NCBI RefSeq assembly: GCF_007830265.1
Contig: NZ_VLKE01000001.1
Location: 6,572,001-6,636,000, forward strand
Direction: 5' to 3'
Source: Micromonospora olivasterospora
Lineage (GTDB): Bacteria > Actinomycetota > Actinomycetes > Mycobacteriales > Micromonosporaceae
Length of the DNA stretch: 64,000 nt
The first letter of the stretch is position 1. Each line of letters starts with the position of its first letter. Of the stretch, positions 1 to 10,101 are shown in pieces. The position numbers and the translations under genes were made by a program. The notes under the pieces were generated by a model. The model was not told the origin of the DNA, made no database searches, and worked only from the letters and a program-made list of their open reading frames with translations.

Positions 1-1
1 G

Positions 2-1603
2 TTCGTCGCCATCGACGCACCGCCACCGGAGGTGGTCGATCGCTGTGGGGACACACTCCTGAAGGTGTCGGACCTCACCCTCGCCCGGCTCGCCGACGTC
101 GCGTTCACCCGCGTTTCCCATCAGCTGCGCACCTCGCACCTGGAGCAGTTGCGGAATATCCTCGACGATCCTGAGGCCAGCGCGAACGACAAGTACGTCG
201 CCACAGACCTTCTCCGCAACGCCGCGATCTCGGCCCAGGGCATCCTGCCGATGTGCCAAGACACCGGCACTGCGATCGTGTTCGGGCAGCGGGGGTCCCG
301 TGTGCTCACCGACGGACGGGACGCGCGCCATCTCAGCCGGGGCATCCACCACGCATACAAGACGCTCAACCTTCGCTACTCACAGCTCGCGCCGCTGACC
401 ACTTACCGCGAAGTCAACACGGGCAACAACCTGCCTGCACAGATCGAGATCCTGGCCGAGGGCCACGACACCTACGAGTTCCTGTTCATGGCCAAGGGCG
501 GCGGCAGCGCGAACAAGAGCTTCCTGTTCCAGGAGACCCGAGCACTCCTGGACGAGCAGAGACTTCTCTCCTTCCTCACCGAGCGGATCAGTGCTCTCGG
601 AACCGCGGCCTGCCCTCCGTACCATCTGGCAGTCGTCATTGGCGGCACCTCCGCCGAGTACGCGCTCAAGACCGCGAAGCTGGCCTCTGCCCGGTACCTG
701 GACACACTGCCCACCTCGGGCTCACCCTCAGGCCACGGCTTCCGCGACCTCCACCTGGAAGAACAGATCCTCTCCATCACTCGCCAACTCGGCATTGGCG
801 CACAATTCGGCGGCAAGTACTTCTGTCACGACGTGCGAGTAGTCCGGCTCCCGCGACACGGAGGCTCCTGCCCCGTGGCGATCGCGGTCTCATGCTCGGC
901 AGATCGGCAGATCCTTGGTCGCATCACGGCCGAGGGCGTATTCCTGGAGAAGCTTGAGGAGGACCCCTCTCGTTTCCTGCCCGAGGTGACCGACGCCCAC
1001 CTCGTCGGGGAGGTCGTGGCGGTGGATGTTTCAGCGCCTATGACCCAGATCCGAGCCAAGCTGTCGGGACTGGCCGTTGGAACCAGACTGTCGTTGTCTG
1101 GTGAACTCGTCGTCGCGCGCGACCTCGCGCACGCCGAGATCAGCGCCCGCTTGAAGGCAGGCGAACCGCTGCCGGGATATCTACGCGACCACCCCGTCTA
1201 CTACGCCGGCCCCGCCAAGACACCGAACGGGATGGCCGCGGGATCCTTCGGTCCCACCACGGCAGGGCGCATGGACACCTACGTGGAGGAGTTCCAGGCG
1301 GCCGGTGGATCGCTGGTCATGCTCGCCAAGGGCAATCGGTCTCAGACGGTGGCAAACGCCTGCCGCCGACACGGGGGCTTCTACCTCGGATCCGTCGGAG
1401 GCCCGGCCGCGCGGCTGGCCCAGGACTGCATCAAGAGCGTCGAAGTCATCGACTACGAACACCTCGGCATGGAGGCCGTGTGGAAGATCCGGGTCGACAA
1501 CTTCCCCGCCTTCGTCGTAATCGACGACCAAGGAAACGACTTCTTCGCCCCAAGGACGCCTGCCCTGCTCCAGATTCAGACGAGCAATGATCAGAACCTG
1601 TAA
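2..1603 (+). CDS. Class I (iron-sulfur) fumarate hydratase, 5' end cut by window edge
   Basis: Catalyses reversible hydration of fumarate to malate in the cytosol, using an oxygen-sensitive [4Fe-4S] cluster. The protein follows the FumA/FumB type almost end to end: CQDTGTA near residue 75, [46 protein letters not shown], and the C-terminal-domain motifs [26 protein letters not shown] and GGFYLGS. The cysteines in CQDTG, ACPPYH and SCSADR are the expected cluster-ligand positions. The frame is open to base 2. An in-frame GTG at 32 exists, but E. coli FumA has about 25-40 more N-terminal residues than either reading gives, so the true start probably lies outside the window. It is transcribed away from the catabolic operon at 2.6-9.9 kb, with IS debris between them. 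The related tartrate dehydratases are a less likely alternative. Confidence 0.9.
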   Translation, partial: FVAIDAPPPEVVDRCGDTLLKVSDLTLARLADVAFTRVSHQLRTSHLEQLRNILDDPEASANDKYVATDLLRNAAISAQGILPMCQDTGTAIVFGQRGSRVLTDGRDARHLSRGIHHAYKTLNLRYSQLAPLTTYREVNTGNNLPAQIEILAEGHDTYEFLFMAKGGGSANKSFLFQETRALLDEQRLLSFLTERISALGTAACPPYHLAVVIGGTSAEYALKTAKLASARYLDTLPTSGSPSGHGFRDLHLEEQILSITRQLGIGAQFGGKYFCHDVRVVRLPRHGGSCPVAIAVSCSADRQILGRITAEGVFLEKLEEDPSRFLPEVTDAHLVGEVVAVDVSAPMTQIRAKLSGLAVGTRLSLSGELVVARDLAHAEISARLKAGEPLPGYLRDHPVYYAGPAKTPNGMAAGSFGPTTAGRMDTYVEEFQAAGGSLVMLAKGNRSQTVANACRRHGGFYLGSVGGPAARLAQDCIKSVEVIDYEHLGMEAVWKIRVDNFPAFVVIDDQGNDFFAPRTPALLQIQTSNDQNL

Positions 1604-1714
1604 ATGGCTCTCGGCGAGGTGACATGAAGCGGGCGCACCTCCCGAGCAAGATCGAAGCCCAGTAACAGTCTGATCAGGGTCGGCGTTGGCGCGCCGGCTC
1701 GGGAATGTGCACCC

Positions 1715-2098
1715 ATGCTCAAAGTAGTCCTCGACGCCGCGGCGTCCAACGAGCCGGCCGGTGGGTCGTTGCTTGACGAGATCGTGCGTGACGGCGCGCG
1801 GCAGATGCTGGCCGCGGCGTTGGAGGCTGAGGTCGCCGCGTACGTCGAGGCGTTCCGCGAGGAGGTCGACGAGCACGGCCATCGGCTGGTGGTCCGCGAC
1901 GCTGGTGGTCCGCAAGGGTCATCACGAGCCGCGGGAGGTGACCACGGCGGCGGGCGCGATCCCGGTGTGCGCGCCGCGGGTCAACGACAACCGGGGCGAC
2001 GAGGCCACCGGGCAGCGGAAGCGGTTCTCCTCGGCGATCCTGCCCGCGTGGTCCCGGAAGTCGCCGAAGGGCTCGGAGGTGCTGCCGCTGCTCTACCC
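1715..2098 (+). pseudogene. IS256-family transposase remnant, N-terminal part, frameshifted
   Basis: The first frame (MLKVVLDAAASNEP..., with an AALEAEVAAYVEAFREE stretch) is a typical IS256/MULE transposase N-terminus. After codon 60 or so the homology moves to another frame, which reads LVVRKGHHEPREVTTAAG, then RVNDNRGD and SEVLPLLYP. The cause is visible: a 16-bp tandem duplication, CTGGTGGTCCGCGACG at 1886-1901 followed by a second CTGGTGGTCCGC at 1902-1913. The DDE catalytic region is missing. Homology stops near 2098, where an oppositely oriented IS1380 fragment begins. It cannot be functional. Confidence 0.85.
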
Positions 2099-2621
2099 GG
2101 TGATCTTGGTGTGCCCGAAGCTGGCGTCCTGCTTGGCGTGCCCGTACACCGGGCGCAGCAGCGAGTCGATGTCGATGAACGCCCGCTGTTCGATCCCGGG
2201 CAGCAGGTCGGTCCGCTGCACCAGGTTCACCAGGTGCGCCCGCGCTACCGAGGCCAGCTGCAGGCTGTGGCCGTGGGTGAACTCGCGGAGGAACTGTCCC
2301 AGCGCGGCCGGCGCATACACCCCGCCGAACAGCCGTTTCATCCCCCGGAGCGGATCACCTGCAGGTCGTCGATGCTGTCCGCGCCGGCGGCCATCCCCGC
2401 GATGGTCGAGGACACCCTCCCGCCGGGTTCACCCCCGCCGAGGCGACCCGGGTCGGGCCGAGCCCGACCCGGCCGTCGACCAGTTCCAAGAACCCGGCCT
2501 GCTCGGCCAGCGCCATCACCGGCGCCAATCCCGCCGACGACACCAAGTGCTCATCATCGAACAACGGCGTGGCCTTGGACCACGAGTGCGATAGTTTCAC
2601 TTCCAGTGCCTTTCCTGACAT
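2098..2621 (-). pseudogene. IS1380-family transposase remnant
   Basis: On the minus strand the first part (start at 2621) reads DDEHLVSSAGLAPVMALAEQAGF..., a typical IS1380 N-terminus. It then moves frame through AGMAADS-type sequence (GMAAGADSIDDLQVIRSGG) near 2350-2400 and resumes as MKRLFGGVYAPAALGQFL, ending in LLRPVYGHAKQDASFG-TKI. At least two indels break the frame, and the catalytic remainder is absent because the sequence fuses to the IS256 fragment near 2098. The stop of the neighbouring ABC permease gene lies only 4 bp beyond its start, so this insertion approached the end of the operon without visibly damaging it. Confidence 0.8.
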
Positions 2622-2624
2622 CCG

Positions 2625-3674
2625 TCACAGCCGTGCACCACGACTCCGGGCCATCAGAACCGCCGAGAGTGCTACAGCCACCACGACCACGGCGCCGGTG
2701 AAGGTCGGCTCGACCCAGTCATCGACGCCTGCGAGTGTCAAGCCGTTGACAGCAACCGCAACAAAGAAGACGCCGACGATCGCTCCGGCGACGGTGAACC
2801 TCCCCGGCTTGATCGTGGTCGACCCCAGGAACACTGCTGCCAACGCCGGCAGCATGAATCCTTCGCCGATCCCAGTCGAAGCCGATCCGGTACGGCAGAC
2901 CAACAGCACCGCGGCAACCCCGGCGAGAGCACCAGCGACCACAAAACTGAACGCCACCCTCCCCGAGACCGGAACGCCGACCAGCTTGGCCGCCTTCTCG
3001 TTCGAGCCGATGAGGGAAAATTGCCTACCAGCGACGGTGTACCGCAACAGCACCGTCACCGCCAGGACGCAGATCAGCAGCAACCATGCTGGTTTCGGGA
3101 TGCCCAGGAAGGACGTCGCCCCGAAGTCCGTCATGGAGTCGGACACGCCGAGGATGATGTCGTACCCCGAGAATAGTGCGCTCAACCCGCTGAGAAGCGT
3201 CGCTGTGCCCAGCGTGATCACCAGCGAGTTGGCTTGGAAGAGCGACACCAGCAAACCGTTCACGAGACCGATTAATGCCCCAGTGCTGATCCCGATGATG
3301 ACGCCAACGGCCGTTGGAACCTCCCAATTAGCGACGGCGTGAGCCGTCGCGATCGCCGACACTGTGACATTTGCCCCCAAGGACAGATCGAAGCGGAACG
3401 CCACCAAGGGGACCAATGCGGCCAGCGCGACGATGCCGACAACGGATTCGCTGGCCACGATCGTCTGAACATTCGTCCAACTTGAGAACGTTTCGGACGT
3501 TTGCGGAGAGATAGCGAAGTAGAGCGTCAGGCCCACCAAGCCGGCGACGAGTGCGTATTTGGACAGGAAGTCGACCACCGCTGCCTTGGCCCCCGACAGC
3601 TGCCTAGATGGGATTTCAACCGTCTTTGACACGCGTGATGCCTCGTGCCCGGGGACTTCGGTCCGTTGGTTCAT
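2625..3674 (-). CDS. Sugar-type ABC transporter permease (RbsC-like, BPD_transp_2)
   Basis: Inner-membrane permease of a ribose/xylose-type importer, 349 aa, the usual length for the family. A cytoplasmic N-terminus of about 35 residues is followed by a series of hydrophobic segments, and the family landmarks are visible: SVVGIVALAALVPLVAFRFDLSLGA (split over two helices), GLVNGLLVS, NSLVITLGTATLLSGLSAL, LPALAAVFLGSTTIKPGRF and VAGAIVGVFFVAVAVNGLTL. The ATG at 3672-3674 overlaps the stop of the upstream ATPase gene by 4 bp, which implies translational coupling. It is the last gene of the operon, and its C-terminus looks complete. The substrate cannot be read from the sequence; 'sugar' is family-level inference. 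Confidence 0.9.
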   Translation of the reverse strand: MNQRTEVPGHEASRVSKTVEIPSRQLSGAKAAVVDFLSKYALVAGLVGLTLYFAISPQTSETFSSWTNVQTIVASESVVGIVALAALVPLVAFRFDLSLGANVTVSAIATAHAVANWEVPTAVGVIIGISTGALIGLVNGLLVSLFQANSLVITLGTATLLSGLSALFSGYDIILGVSDSMTDFGATSFLGIPKPAWLLLICVLAVTVLLRYTVAGRQFSLIGSNEKAAKLVGVPVSGRVAFSFVVAGALAGVAAVLLVCRTGSASTGIGEGFMLPALAAVFLGSTTIKPGRFTVAGAIVGVFFVAVAVNGLTLAGVDDWVEPTFTGAVVVVAVALSAVLMARSRGARL

Positions 3675-5223
3675 CGGAGGTCTACTTTCTCGTTCATCTC
3701 GTAAACCAGATTGATGAGTTCGCTGCGTGCGAGTGATTCGGTCGGCCTGCTGAAGGAAATGGCGCCTTCGTGAAGGCCCACAATCCGGGTGCAGTGCCCC
3801 AGGAGTTCCTCGATGTCGGAACTGACAACAATAACCGCGGCGCCCGATTCGGCAGCGGCGCCGATAAGGCGATAGATGTCTGCCCGAGCCCCGATATCCA
3901 CACCCTGAGAGGGCTCGTCCAGGAGCAGCACTCGCGGCAGTAACGACAACCAGCGCGCGATGACGACCTTCTGCTGATTTCCTCCTGAGAGGGCAGAGAC
4001 CGACGCATCCAAGCCGGGCGACTTGACGCCGTACTGGGCATGCGCCCGCGCTGCGGCCCGGCTCGCCTTCCGTGGTCGGAACACTCCCGATTGGGTGTAG
4101 CGATGCAGCGCATTGGGTACGATATTGTCCGATACCGACATTTCCGGGAACAGACTCAGACGAAGACGATCCTCGGGCACGTAAGCGACCCCGTTGGCCA
4201 GCATCGTACGAAAGCCAGCGCCCGACAGTTCTCGACCGGCAACCCTCACCGAGCCGCCAAGGTGCGGGTGCAAACCCGCGATCGTTTCCAACAGACTGGT
4301 CCGGCCACTTCCGACCAGGCCTGCGACGCCGACGACCTCACCGGCCCCGACCTGCAGGTCCACTCCGCGGAGCGGCCCCCGAGAAGCCCGGACACCGAGA
4401 GTACCTCTCGATGCTCAGCGTCCGCCCTCCCTGCCCGGACGTTCGTGCTGTCGACCTGTCGGCCGACGATCGCCTCTACGAGCTTGGGTCGGGCCAGATC
4501 TGCCGCCGGGCTATCGAGCACCTTCACGCCGTCGCGCAGCACTGTGACCGCATCACAGACGTCGAGTACCTCGTCCAGTCGGTGTGAGACGAAGACGATG
4601 CTGTGCCCGCGGCTGGCGTACCCACGCAGGCGTTCCAACAACTCACTCACCTCGCCATGCGGAAGACGAGCCGTCGGCTCGTCGAGGAACAAGACCCCGT
4701 CCGCGACCCCGCCGGACGGCACCTCGAAGTCGGAGAGGGCGCGCGCGATGGCAACCAGCGTCTGCTCGGCAGGCCGCAACTCACGCAGGTCCCGAGATGC
4801 GTCGATATCCAGCTCGAACCGGTCGAGGATGGACCTGGCCCGCTGACGCAGCGACTGCCGACCGAGGAAGCCTGCCGTGCTGTCCCCCGGTGCGAGAACC
4901 GGCAGCAAGTTGTCCGCTACCGACAGGTCCTCGAAGAGGCCAAGGTCCTGATGAACGAACCGAAGCCCCAACTGCCGGGAGACCGACGGCGTGATCTGGT
5001 CGGCCGGCTCGCTCCGGACCGGGGTGGCCACGTGGCCACCCCGGTCCGGCCGGACGACTCCAGCGAGCACCTTGATCAAGGTGGACTTGCCGGACCCATT
5101 TCCGCCCGCGAGGGCGTGGACGCTCCCTCGGGCGACGTCGAAGTCCACCTCAGCCAGAGCGCGTGATGCGCCGTATGTCTTCGACAGAGCACCGACCCGC
5201 AGTATGTAGTCGTTCGACCGCAC
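3671..5223 (-). CDS. Sugar-type ABC importer ATPase (RbsA/MglA-like, two nucleotide-binding domains), apparent frameshift
   Basis: The two halves of one protein lie in different frames. The N-terminal domain has Walker A GGNGSGKST, a degenerate signature (LRPAEQTLVAIARAL) and Walker B GVLFLDEPTA. The C-terminal domain has the degenerate Walker A typical of RbsA (GLVGSGRTSL), the intact signature LSGGNQQKVVIARWL and Walker B VLLLDEPSQGVD. The first frame derails after VLSVSGLLGG. Adding one base to the five-C run at 4376-4380 restores a GGPLRGVDLQVGAGE junction and a continuous 517-aa protein, the normal size. Either the gene is freshly mutated or the base is a sequencing error. It follows the binding-protein gene by 2 bp and overlaps the permease gene by 4 bp. 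Confidence 0.85.
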
Positions 5224-5225
5224 TG

Positions 5226-6392
5226 TTACTTGCCTTGCCAGATTCTGATGTAGTTCTGCTGGTAGGCGTCGGCACCGGCGTTGCCGTCGTACTCCTCGAC
5301 GTCCGGGACGCTGTCGGAGTCCATCGACTTGATACCGATACCCGAGTCGACAACGTCCCCGCCGGCGAACAGTCGGTTCAAGGAGTCGGCGGCAGCCCAG
5401 CCCAGCCAGGTCATCGGTCGACCGACTGCGAAGTTCTGCACACCCGACCGCAGCAGCTTGAGTGACGACGGGCTACCTTCGTGGCCGGCCAACAGGAGGT
5501 CGGAGCGACCCGCCTTCCGGGCCTGCTCGACAGCAGCTCCCACACCAACCGGGATGTTGGCATCCAAGGGCGACATCACCACATTGGCCTTCGGGAACTT
5601 CGAGAGCCCGGCCGCAGTCTTGCCCTGCAGTTTGCCGCTGAAGATGTCGCCAGAGGTGTACGGGATCGACTCGACCGTGCACGTCGAGCACTCTGCCATG
5701 CGAGCCCGGAACGACTCGCCGACATGGCGCGTAACAGCCAGGTCGTCCTGCTTCAGCTCCACCACAAAGGCTTTACCGTCGGTCTCTGCAATCACCCAGT
5801 CGGCGATTGCCGGTCCGACCACCGTGCTCAGGAACTGACCATAGGTGTCGAGGTTCTCGCCCCACGGGAGATAGCCGTCAAACATCCGCTCGCCGCCGCC
5901 TGCGAACTTGTCGTCGCAATCGAGGGCGTTGGCGCCGAACACGACGACCCCAGCCGCCTTGGCCTCCGAAATGGCTCCCTTTGTCGCTGCACAGTCCACC
6001 GAGAACAGCATGATCGCGTCAGCCTTGTCCGCGATGGCTGCTCGAATCTGCTGGTTGTAGACCTTGGGATCGAGCTTGCCATCGACCACCTTCACATCCC
6101 AGCCCAGGTGCTTGCCTGCTGCCGCGGCACCTTTGGCGGGCAGCGCACATCCAGAACCTTGGAGTGAGCATGCAATCGCCCAGACCTTCTTGCCGGGTAC
6201 CGCCTTCGGCCCGGACTCGGGAAGCTCACGGTCCGTGCCGGCGAAGTTGGCCTCGGTTGCCTTCTTGGCCTGCGCGACAACGGCTGCAACGTCAGCATCG
6301 CTGCCACGATTCCCGGAAGGACCATTCTCACCGCATGCTGTCAGGAGGACCATCGCCGCCGCAGCGGCGATCGCCAATCTTGCATATCTCAT
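5226..6392 (-). CDS. Periplasmic-binding-type lipoprotein of the sugar ABC importer (Peripla_BP_4)
   Basis: Extracellular solute-binding lipoprotein, 388 aa. The N-terminus (MRYARLAIAAAAAMVLLTAC) has a basic start, a hydrophobic core and the lipobox LTAC, so the mature protein would be anchored by Cys-20. The mature part follows the ribose-binding fold: VWAIACSLQGSGCA, LGWDVKVVDGKLDP, IRAAIADKADAIMLFSVDC, VVVFGANALDCDDKF, then DWVIAETDGKAFVV and a hinge-side NVVMSPLDANIPVG segment. It lies between the ligase/hydratase gene (8 bp upstream) and the ATPase gene (2 bp downstream), so it presumably sets the substrate for the whole operon. Possible ligands include sugars, polyols and small aromatic or organic compounds, because this family is broad. 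Confidence 0.88.
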   Translation of the reverse strand: MRYARLAIAAAAAMVLLTACGENGPSGNRGSDADVAAVVAQAKKATEANFAGTDRELPESGPKAVPGKKVWAIACSLQGSGCALPAKGAAAAGKHLGWDVKVVDGKLDPKVYNQQIRAAIADKADAIMLFSVDCAATKGAISEAKAAGVVVFGANALDCDDKFAGGGERMFDGYLPWGENLDTYGQFLSTVVGPAIADWVIAETDGKAFVVELKQDDLAVTRHVGESFRARMAECSTCTVESIPYTSGDIFSGKLQGKTAAGLSKFPKANVVMSPLDANIPVGVGAAVEQARKAGRSDLLLAGHEGSPSSLKLLRSGVQNFAVGRPMTWLGWAAADSLNRLFAGGDVVDSGIGIKSMDSDSVPDVEEYDGNAGADAYQQNYIRIWQGK

Positions 6393-6400
6393 ACCTGTGC

Positions 6401-8902
6401 CTACTCTCCCTTGTCACAATTCACAGAAGGACCACTAGACGTAGAGGAGCCGCCACCAGATGACCTCGATTCGTGGTCGGGGATCACCGATTCGGACTTC
6501 GCCAGGCGGGCTAGACGCTCGTTGAGAATCTCGCCCGCTTCGTGAGTCGCATGACTGATCTGGTGCGACATGAAATGGAATGTATGGAACTGCGCCTCCC
6601 CCCGGAGGTCCGCCAGATACTGCAGGCTCTCCTTGGACAGTTCCAACGCTTGGCGAGGCGCACGCAGGAGCCGCTCGATGAGCCACGCCAACTTCGAGTC
6701 AAGGTCATCGTCCGGGACAACCCATGTCACCAGACCCGCCTGCCGGGCTTGCTCGGCCGACAGTCGCTCGTCCAACCAGAACACCCGTTTGGCCCAGCTC
6801 TCGCCAACTTTCGATGCGAAGTTGGGGACCTCGGCCTCGTTGACCCCCATGTGCATCAGGATCGGCGACCCGAATATCGCGGACTCGCCCGCAACGACAA
6901 AGTCAGTCGCCGCGGCAAACATGAGTCCGGCAGCCAAACAGTGACCTTGGATTCGACACACGGTGGGTATCGGCAAGTGGCGGAGCTTCGCAACCGGGTC
7001 GACGAACCAACGCTTCTCCTGCTCCTTGCGAGTCTCCACCTTGGAAAAGTTGCTGAAGTAGGTCTTGTCCTCGCCCATCATCCGAAGGTCGTGGCCCGAG
7101 CAGAAGCTCCGCCCCGCGCCCGCGATCACCAACACCCTGACAGAGCGGTCGGCTGCCACCTCGTCGATCGCGGCATCGAACTCACGCAACATCTCGAGAT
7201 TCTGCGCGTTGTGAACCTCAGGACGATTGAAGGTGATTGTCCGGACACCGTCACGATCATCGACCAGGATCGGACCACTGTCCCACCGGGCCGACCGCCC
7301 GACGGGACTTGTTGCCGCTGCCCCGCCGTCCACGTCCGGCGCCTCGGATGCCGGCGCAGCGGACAATCGACTTGCCAGCTCGCGCAGTGCGGCCACATCA
7401 GGCTTGCCACCGGGCGTCCTGGGCACCTCAGGGACCACCTCAATCCACTTGGGGTGTTTGAAGCGAGCCAACGTCCGACGGAGCCGACCTTGAATGTCCT
7501 CGATCAGTTCGGGGTCGGCATAGAACTCCGGCTCCGGCTCTACGAAGGCCACGACGGACTCGCCGAACTCAGGGTCGGGGCGGCCGACCACCACTGCGTC
7601 AGCCACTTTGCGATGGCCAACCAGCGCGTTCTCGACCTCCTGCGGATAGATGTTCACACCGCCGGAGATGATCACGAAGGACTGCCGATCGGCGAGATAG
7701 AGGTACCCGTCGGAGTCCAATCGCCCAACATCCCCAACGGTGACCCACTCCGGATCCTCTGGGTGACGGGAACGAGCGGTCTTTTCCGGGTCACCGAAGT
7801 ACTCGAAGGGGCGCACGCACTTGAAGTAGATCGTTCCGACCCGGCCAGCTTCGAGTGCGGCACCACTCTCGTCGCAGATCCGCACCAGCTCCGGATCAGG
7901 TCGCCCTACCGATCCTGGTCGCTCGGACCATTCCTGCGGGTCGAGGAACGCCCGACCGATGGCTTCCGAGGCGCCGTAGAAGTCCCAAAGGATCGGGCCC
8001 CACCATGACACCATCGCACGCTTGGTTGCGTCCGGGCAGGGTGCAGCCGAGTGAACGGCCACGCGCAACGACGAAAGATCGTAAGCGTGCCGAACTTCTG
8101 AGGGCAGCTGCAGCATTCGGACGAACATCGTCGGGACCCACTGGCTGTGAGTCACCTGATGCTGCTCGATCGCCTTGAGTGCTCCCTCGGCGTCGAACTT
8201 CTCCTGTACCACAACCGTGCCGCCCAGCACGTGCGTCGCGACGCAGAACCGCAGCGGGCTTGCGTGGTACAGCGGCGCCGGACTCAGGTAGACATCGCCG
8301 TCCTCGAAGCCAAATTCCGTCTCATACACCGATGCCAAGGAGAACGTCCGCTCGTCGATGGCTGCGTTCGGATCGATCGGCCGCCAGATACCCTTGGGAG
8401 CCCCGGTAGTGCCCGACGAGTAGAGCAGCTCGTTCCCTAGCCGCTCCCGGTCCGGGCGTTCAGTCGAGACCCCGGCAAGGGCCTCCCGCATGTTCCGGTA
8501 CCCATCGACCAGCCCCGTCCCTACTGCCAGCCTGAGTTTCAGGTGGTCGATCTCGGCGAGCCTCGCCGCTGTGCCTTCGAAGTCCGTGCCGACGATTACG
8601 CCGCTCGCACGGCAGTCCCCCACGATGTAGGCGGCTTCATCTGGTGTCAGTTGAGTACTGAGCGTCGTGACGCGGTGGCCGGCTCGGAGGATGCCCCAGT
8701 ACGCCACGAAGTACTCCGGGCAGTTCCCCAAGAGGATCGCGATCGGACTACCCTCGGGGAGGTTGGCTCCTTGGAGAACATTGGCCAACCGAGCCGAGTC
8801 GTCGGCGAGTTCACGATAGGTCATGGCTGCACCTGATGCAGCCATCACGACAGCGACCCGGTCAGGGGGCGCAACGAACGGGTGTGCTGGCCGGTCAGTC
8901 AT
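6401..8902 (-). CDS. Acyl-CoA synthetase (AMP-forming)/enoyl-CoA hydratase fusion
   Basis: An 833-aa bifunctional protein. Residues about 1-530 form an ANL-superfamily adenylating domain: phosphate loop LLYSSGTTGAPKG, DFYGASEA, and the hinge-preceding GDVGRLDSDGYLYLADRQ; the C-terminal lid ends in TPGGKPD. After an Ala/Pro/Asp-rich linker, residues about 565-833 are a crotonase-fold enoyl-CoA hydratase/isomerase: TITFNRPEVHNAQN, AGAGRSFCSGHDLR and the oxyanion-hole region CLAAGLMFAAATDF. The ATG at 8900-8902 (MTDRPAHPF) is preferred to an in-frame codon 60 residues upstream, because the extension is Arg-rich shadow sequence and the chosen start overlaps the upstream stop by 8 bp. Coupled CoA activation and hydration suggest catabolism of an unsaturated or aromatic acid. 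The substrate is unknown. Confidence 0.85.
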   Translation of the reverse strand: MTDRPAHPFVAPPDRVAVVMAASGAAMTYRELADDSARLANVLQGANLPEGSPIAILLGNCPEYFVAYWGILRAGHRVTTLSTQLTPDEAAYIVGDCRASGVIVGTDFEGTAARLAEIDHLKLRLAVGTGLVDGYRNMREALAGVSTERPDRERLGNELLYSSGTTGAPKGIWRPIDPNAAIDERTFSLASVYETEFGFEDGDVYLSPAPLYHASPLRFCVATHVLGGTVVVQEKFDAEGALKAIEQHQVTHSQWVPTMFVRMLQLPSEVRHAYDLSSLRVAVHSAAPCPDATKRAMVSWWGPILWDFYGASEAIGRAFLDPQEWSERPGSVGRPDPELVRICDESGAALEAGRVGTIYFKCVRPFEYFGDPEKTARSRHPEDPEWVTVGDVGRLDSDGYLYLADRQSFVIISGGVNIYPQEVENALVGHRKVADAVVVGRPDPEFGESVVAFVEPEPEFYADPELIEDIQGRLRRTLARFKHPKWIEVVPEVPRTPGGKPDVAALRELASRLSAAPASEAPDVDGGAAATSPVGRSARWDSGPILVDDRDGVRTITFNRPEVHNAQNLEMLREFDAAIDEVAADRSVRVLVIAGAGRSFCSGHDLRMMGEDKTYFSNFSKVETRKEQEKRWFVDPVAKLRHLPIPTVCRIQGHCLAAGLMFAAATDFVVAGESAIFGSPILMHMGVNEAEVPNFASKVGESWAKRVFWLDERLSAEQARQAGLVTWVVPDDDLDSKLAWLIERLLRAPRQALELSKESLQYLADLRGEAQFHTFHFMSHQISHATHEAGEILNERLARLAKSESVIPDHESRSSGGGSSTSSGPSVNCDKGE

Positions 8903-9902
8903 GGATCGGCCGCACCGCGCTCTGCCAGTCGAACTCGCCGCCAGCAACTGTGCCGCCAACTTCCTTAGCGGCGTGGTTGCGCATCGCGCCGAAGACATCC
9001 TCGTAGGACATCCCCTCGCGCGGACTGACCGCCTCCATCCTGGACAACGTCTCCAACGGCGGAGTCCCCTCGAAGGAGACACCGAGGTGGTCGGCCCACT
9101 TCTGGGTGCTGTTTCGGAAGAGGCGGGTGTGCATTGGTGCTGGGAGCGCGTTCAACGGATCCCGCATCCCTTTTTCGAGCGATACGAACTCGACTCCGGC
9201 CGCGACCAGAGCCTCAAGCATCGGGCGTACCGAATCGGACGTAACAGCCGTACCGTGAAAAACCGAGATGAAGATCGGGTCGCGGCCGAACATCTCACGG
9301 GAAACCGCCGCGTGGCGCCGGAGCTGGTCGACCGCCGTTTCTGCGTAAGTCCGCACCAGCCAAGCGGCCGCGTCGGAGTCCGCGCTCTCGACTGCCCGCC
9401 AGTACGGCGCAACGAACTGAGCGTCATAGAACCAGTAGCTGACCGGCGCCGGGATGTAGTTCTCCTTGGCCAAGAAGTGGTGAATGTCGGCAACCTTTTC
9501 GGCCTCGGCGCCCCACATGTCCATCGGATACCGGAAGTACTTCACCGGAGCCGCCTCGATGAAGCTGCCGATATAGTCCTCGGAGAGTTTGATGTCTGCA
9601 GTGAATGCACTGGCCGGTACCCAATCGGGGCTGGCGTGATTGTGCGTGTGGTTTCCGACGTGGTGCCCTGCCGCACACCACGCTTCGACTTGCTCGCGCA
9701 GACTCGGATCCTGCTCCATAGGACCCGTGCTGAAGAACGCATAGCAATCGGTGATCCCGAAATCAGCGAATGCCGAGGTCAATGACGACACCACGCGCTC
9801 AGCGCTGTATCCGGTCGGAAACGGCACCATCTTCCACTGCAGGAAGTCGTCCACCGTAATGGCTACTTTCACCGGGCCGTTCGGAGAAATCGGTTCGCTC
9901 AT
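8895..9902 (-). CDS. Polysaccharide-deacetylase-family (carbohydrate esterase 4-like) hydrolase
   Basis: 335 aa, a NodB-homology barrel. Visible signatures are KVAITVDDFLQW near the N-terminus (the first metal-binding aspartates), HHVGNHTHNHASPDW (the motif-2 histidines) and KYFRYPMDMWG. There is no signal peptide, so it probably acts in the cytosol, unlike cell-wall deacetylases. This cytosolic subgroup includes amidohydrolase-like enzymes, so deacetylase activity is not assured. The ATG at 9900-9902 (MSEPISPNG) follows an AGAGAGG ribosome site at good spacing, while the longer in-frame extension is Arg-rich and unconvincing. It is the first gene of the five-gene leftward operon, and an IS remnant lies about 200 bp upstream. 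Confidence 0.8.
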   Translation of the reverse strand: MSEPISPNGPVKVAITVDDFLQWKMVPFPTGYSAERVVSSLTSAFADFGITDCYAFFSTGPMEQDPSLREQVEAWCAAGHHVGNHTHNHASPDWVPASAFTADIKLSEDYIGSFIEAAPVKYFRYPMDMWGAEAEKVADIHHFLAKENYIPAPVSYWFYDAQFVAPYWRAVESADSDAAAWLVRTYAETAVDQLRRHAAVSREMFGRDPIFISVFHGTAVTSDSVRPMLEALVAAGVEFVSLEKGMRDPLNALPAPMHTRLFRNSTQKWADHLGVSFEGTPPLETLSRMEAVSPREGMSYEDVFGAMRNHAAKEVGGTVAGGEFDWQSAVRPIHD

Positions 9903-10101
9903 AATTGCCTCTCTGCGCCGTCGTTCTCTGCGACGCAAGAGATGCTGCTCCTGGTGCTGCACCGAATCAACGTGCTCGGGCACCACAGTCCGGTGGTATG
10001 TCCCCACACATTCGGCTCAGGCAGACACGTCAGCGAACAAGCCGATCTAGGTTAAGTGAGGTGTTTGGGGTTGGGGCCTGGGTGGTGTTGGGCCGATCGG
10101 G

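Noticed and set aside
8902..9082. 60-residue N-terminal extension of the CoA-ligase fusion
   Set aside because: The extension is Arg-rich shadow sequence inside the upstream gene, and ANL domains begin close to MTDRPAHPF.
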